A stretch of 53,820 bases of DNA. Source: Clostridia bacterium DTU025 (GTDB lineage Bacteria; Bacillota; DTU025). The notes beneath the pieces were generated by a model. It made no database searches. It was not told where the DNA came from and saw nothing but the letters and a program-made list of their open reading frames with translations. Shown one piece after another: positions 53,545 through 53,820 of the stretch (position 1 is its first letter; the number at the start of each line of letters is the position of its first letter). Both the position numbers and the translations under genes were made by a program. The stretch spans positions 12,967 to 66,786 of the forward strand of contig LFSP01000025.1 in assembly GCA_001513145.1 (NCBI GenBank), written 5' to 3'.

Positions 53545-53580
53545 CCCTGCTCTGAACTTAGGTGACTACGTTGAGCAGGG
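53545..53580 (-). repeat. Leader inverted repeat before the unknown lipoprotein
   Basis: CCCTGCTC (53573-53580 on the minus strand) and GAGCAGGG (53545-53552) form a perfect 8-bp stem with a 20-base loop, just upstream of the Shine-Dalgarno-like GGGAGGGAG. No riboswitch class is recognised. Confidence 0.6.
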
Positions 53581-53615
53581 TATTCTACGAAGCCAGAGAG
53601 AATCCTGCCATTATC

Positions 53616-53653
53616 GAAACAAAACGCCTGCATCGTCAAGAGAATGCAGGCGT
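53616..53653 (-). terminator. Intrinsic terminator of the thioredoxin gene
   Basis: Minus strand: a perfect 10-bp stem ACGCCTGCAT / ATGCAGGCGT with a 10-base loop, followed by TTTGTTTC. It begins 17 bp after the thioredoxin stop codon. Confidence 0.88.
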
Positions 53654-53670
53654 CATACGATCCGTCCGGC

Positions 53671-53820
53671 CTACGAGGAAGCCTGGGCCCGCTCGATCCG
53701 TGCCTTGAGCACGGCCAGAGGGGTGACTCCCACGAGCCTGTCGATGGGCTTACCGTTCTTGAACACCACAAGCGTCGGGATGCTCATGATGCCGAATCTC
53801 TGTGCCGTCTCGGGGTTCTC
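53671..53820 (-). CDS. trxA: Thioredoxin, C-terminal part
   Basis: The window ends inside the gene; 49 C-terminal residues remain. FGIMSIPTLVVFKNGKPIDR contains the cis-proline of thioredoxins (IPT) and the usual following strand, and VLKARIERA is the last helix. The WCGPC active site lies outside the window. Confidence 0.9.
   Translation of the reverse strand, partial: ENPETAQRFGIMSIPTLVVFKNGKPIDRLVGVTPLAVLKARIERAQASS

Overview
The window looks like chromosomal core sequence from a GC-rich, endospore-forming member of the Bacillota (clostridia-like; Limnochordia or Symbiobacteriia type lineages would fit, but I cannot place it further). Evidence: a gerA-type spore germination operon, the sporulation genes yqfC/yqfD, YqfF/PgpH, IreB and DUF1292 proteins, GTG/TTG starts behind strong Shine-Dalgarno sequences, and a gene order that follows two blocks of the Bacillus subtilis map. 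All genes but one are on the minus strand, so each unit reads right to left.

Positions 1-14,340 hold, in transcription order, an Rrf2/IscR-like regulator behind a clear sigma-A promoter, nifS, nifU, a small YtxH-like protein, an AI-2E-type permease, alaS, ireB, a large phosphatase-like membrane protein, an aldo/keto reductase-ferredoxin fusion, ruvX, a DUF1292 protein, mltG, udk and a penicillin-binding protein cut by the window edge. This matches the cymR-yrvO ... yrrI-alaS-yrzL-yrrK-yrzB-yrrL-udk-yrrR order, with two extra genes between ireB and ruvX.

Positions 14,340-15,600 contain no recognisable gene. They hold about 3.6 tandem copies of an exactly 240-bp, hairpin-rich repeat and, further on, a perfect 17-bp inverted repeat. 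The only plus-strand gene (a DUF3784-like membrane protein) follows.

Positions 15,960-26,180 hold recJ, relA/spoT, dtd, a glyoxalase-II-like hydrolase, a SurA/TPR lipid-side protein, hisS, a probable 6S RNA with its own promoter, rarA and a ZIP transporter. Positions 26,250-30,180 hold an HD phosphohydrolase and a chelatase-like AAA/VWA pair; the start codon of the AAA gene lies in a perfect RNA hairpin.

Positions 30,260-46,160 hold nfeD, floA, an unknown anchored protein, yqfC, yqfD, phoH, yqfF/pgpH, ybeY, dgkA, two tandem DUF881 proteins, a DUF3048 protein, cdd, era, queA, tgt and yajC. Positions 46,250-53,820 hold the end of a thioredoxin gene, a lipoprotein, queT, mtaB, hinT, rpsU and the gerAA-gerAB-gerAC operon. 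Several sigma-A promoters and intrinsic terminators divide these units.

Together the genes cover cell-wall synthesis, Fe-S assembly, translation and tRNA modification, the stringent response, DNA repair and sporulation. The least explained elements are the 240-bp array, two probable AUA start codons, the start-codon hairpin and the AAA/VWA pair.
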